A stretch of DNA of 22,809 nt from Anaerolineales bacterium. Its GTDB lineage: Bacteria; Chloroflexota; Anaerolineae; Anaerolineales; DRMV01. The stretch is from positions 1-22,809 of the forward strand of contig JALVOR010000374.1 in NCBI GenBank assembly GCA_027026295.1. The letters run 5' to 3'. The position numbers were made by a program, and so were the translations under genes. Below the pieces are notes generated by a model. That model was not told the origin of the DNA and made no database searches. It worked only from the letters and a program-made list of their open reading frames with translations. This document shows positions 22,474 through 22,809 of the stretch, piece after piece (the first letter of the stretch is position 1; each line of letters opens with the position of its first letter).

Positions 22474-22809
22474 TTACCTCACCCCCTGCCTGCGCGCCCA
22501 ATCTTCGAGGGCTTCTTCCAGGGCGTCGAGGTAGGCATCCAGCGGCTCCTGGCGGTCGGCTGCCAGGCCGAGGGCTTCCACGAACTGCTGCCACCGGGCA
22601 AGGTGGGCTTCTTCGGCGTGCACTATGGCCAGCGTCCACGTAAACAGCAGCGGGTAAAGGGCATTGGCGGGGGTACTGCTGGGAAGGTAAGCCGCCACCG
22701 CCCGGCGATAGTAGGGCTGGCGGGGGCGCGCCAGTTCCGTCGGGGCTGGGGAAGCCGCCGCAGCCGCGGCAAGGGCGTTTTCCCACGCAGGGAGGGCAGC
22801 CTGCAGGGT
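22474..22809 (-). CDS. Unrecognised protein, C-terminal part only
   Basis: The frame is open from the right edge of the window to a stop at 22474, giving the last 111 residues of a protein whose start is outside. The visible part has an Ala-rich segment (NALAAAAAASPAPTEL), then YYRRAVAAYLPSSTPANALY, an apparently amphipathic or buried helix (LLFTWTLAIVHAEEAHLARW) and an acidic helix at the end (EPLDAYLDALEEALEDWARR). A GTG at 22698 could give a shorter internal start of 74 residues, but the uninterrupted frame before it argues that it is not the real start. No motif tells its function. It faces the GT2 gene and the MITE lies just beyond its 3' end. Confidence 0.6.
   Translation of the reverse strand, partial: TLQAALPAWENALAAAAAASPAPTELARPRQPYYRRAVAAYLPSSTPANALYPLLFTWTLAIVHAEEAHLARWQQFVEALGLAADRQEPLDAYLDALEEALEDWARRQGVR

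Overview
The window looks like a GC-rich chromosomal segment from a member of the Chloroflexota, probably Anaerolineae or a relative. The basis is indirect: proteins with Thr-Pro-rich linkers next to membrane segments, a DUF6754-type membrane protein, and an operon built around a MutL-like (glutamate mutase L family) ATPase. No rRNA, tRNA, CRISPR array or prophage was seen.

Layout. (1) Positions 1-2485, minus strand: a type II restriction-modification pair (amino-methyltransferase, then a PD-(D/E)xK endonuclease) reads directly into glyQ, the glycyl-tRNA synthetase alpha subunit, which is cut by the left edge. (2) Positions 2616-10953, plus strand: a tightly packed eight-gene operon that opens with an extended -10 promoter and closes with two strong hairpins. 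It encodes a small soluble protein, a DUF6754-like protein, three further integral or anchored membrane proteins (one with a zinc ribbon and about ten repeated Trp-Leu motifs), the MutL-like ATPase, a protein with a lipoyl-like barrel and a possible KOW-like tail, and a Thr-Pro-rich protein ending in a degenerate LPxTG-like signal. I regard this as the best candidate for an undescribed system. (3) Positions 10954-13308: a decayed small gene on the minus strand, then an ABC-F ATPase. (4) Positions 13333-14637, minus strand: ilvE with its own terminator, then a hairpin terminator and a short repeat element with inverted ends. (5) Positions 14643-16920, minus strand: a YtrA-type GntR repressor, a slipin/stomatin homologue and an SdpI-like membrane protein. 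Four tandem 8-bp operator-like repeats overlap the promoter, and two near-perfect parS sites lie between the last two genes. (6) Positions 17034-22150, plus strand: an unknown small protein, a CpaB-like SAF-domain protein, ribonuclease D, a GT39-like membrane glycosyltransferase and a GT2 glycosyltransferase. (7) Positions 22126-22435: dispersed-repeat sequence, then a 138-bp MITE with 15/16 matching terminal inverted repeats and a perfect 9-bp target duplication. (8) Positions 22474-22809, minus strand: the C-terminal part of an unrecognised protein.

How the parts work together is mostly inference from spacing. The eight-gene operon has gaps from -4 to 37 nt and would place an ATPase beside membrane proteins with large cytoplasmic and extracytoplasmic parts. 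The GntR operon looks autorepressed and membrane-stress related. The parS pair suggests that the window lies in the origin-proximal part of the chromosome.
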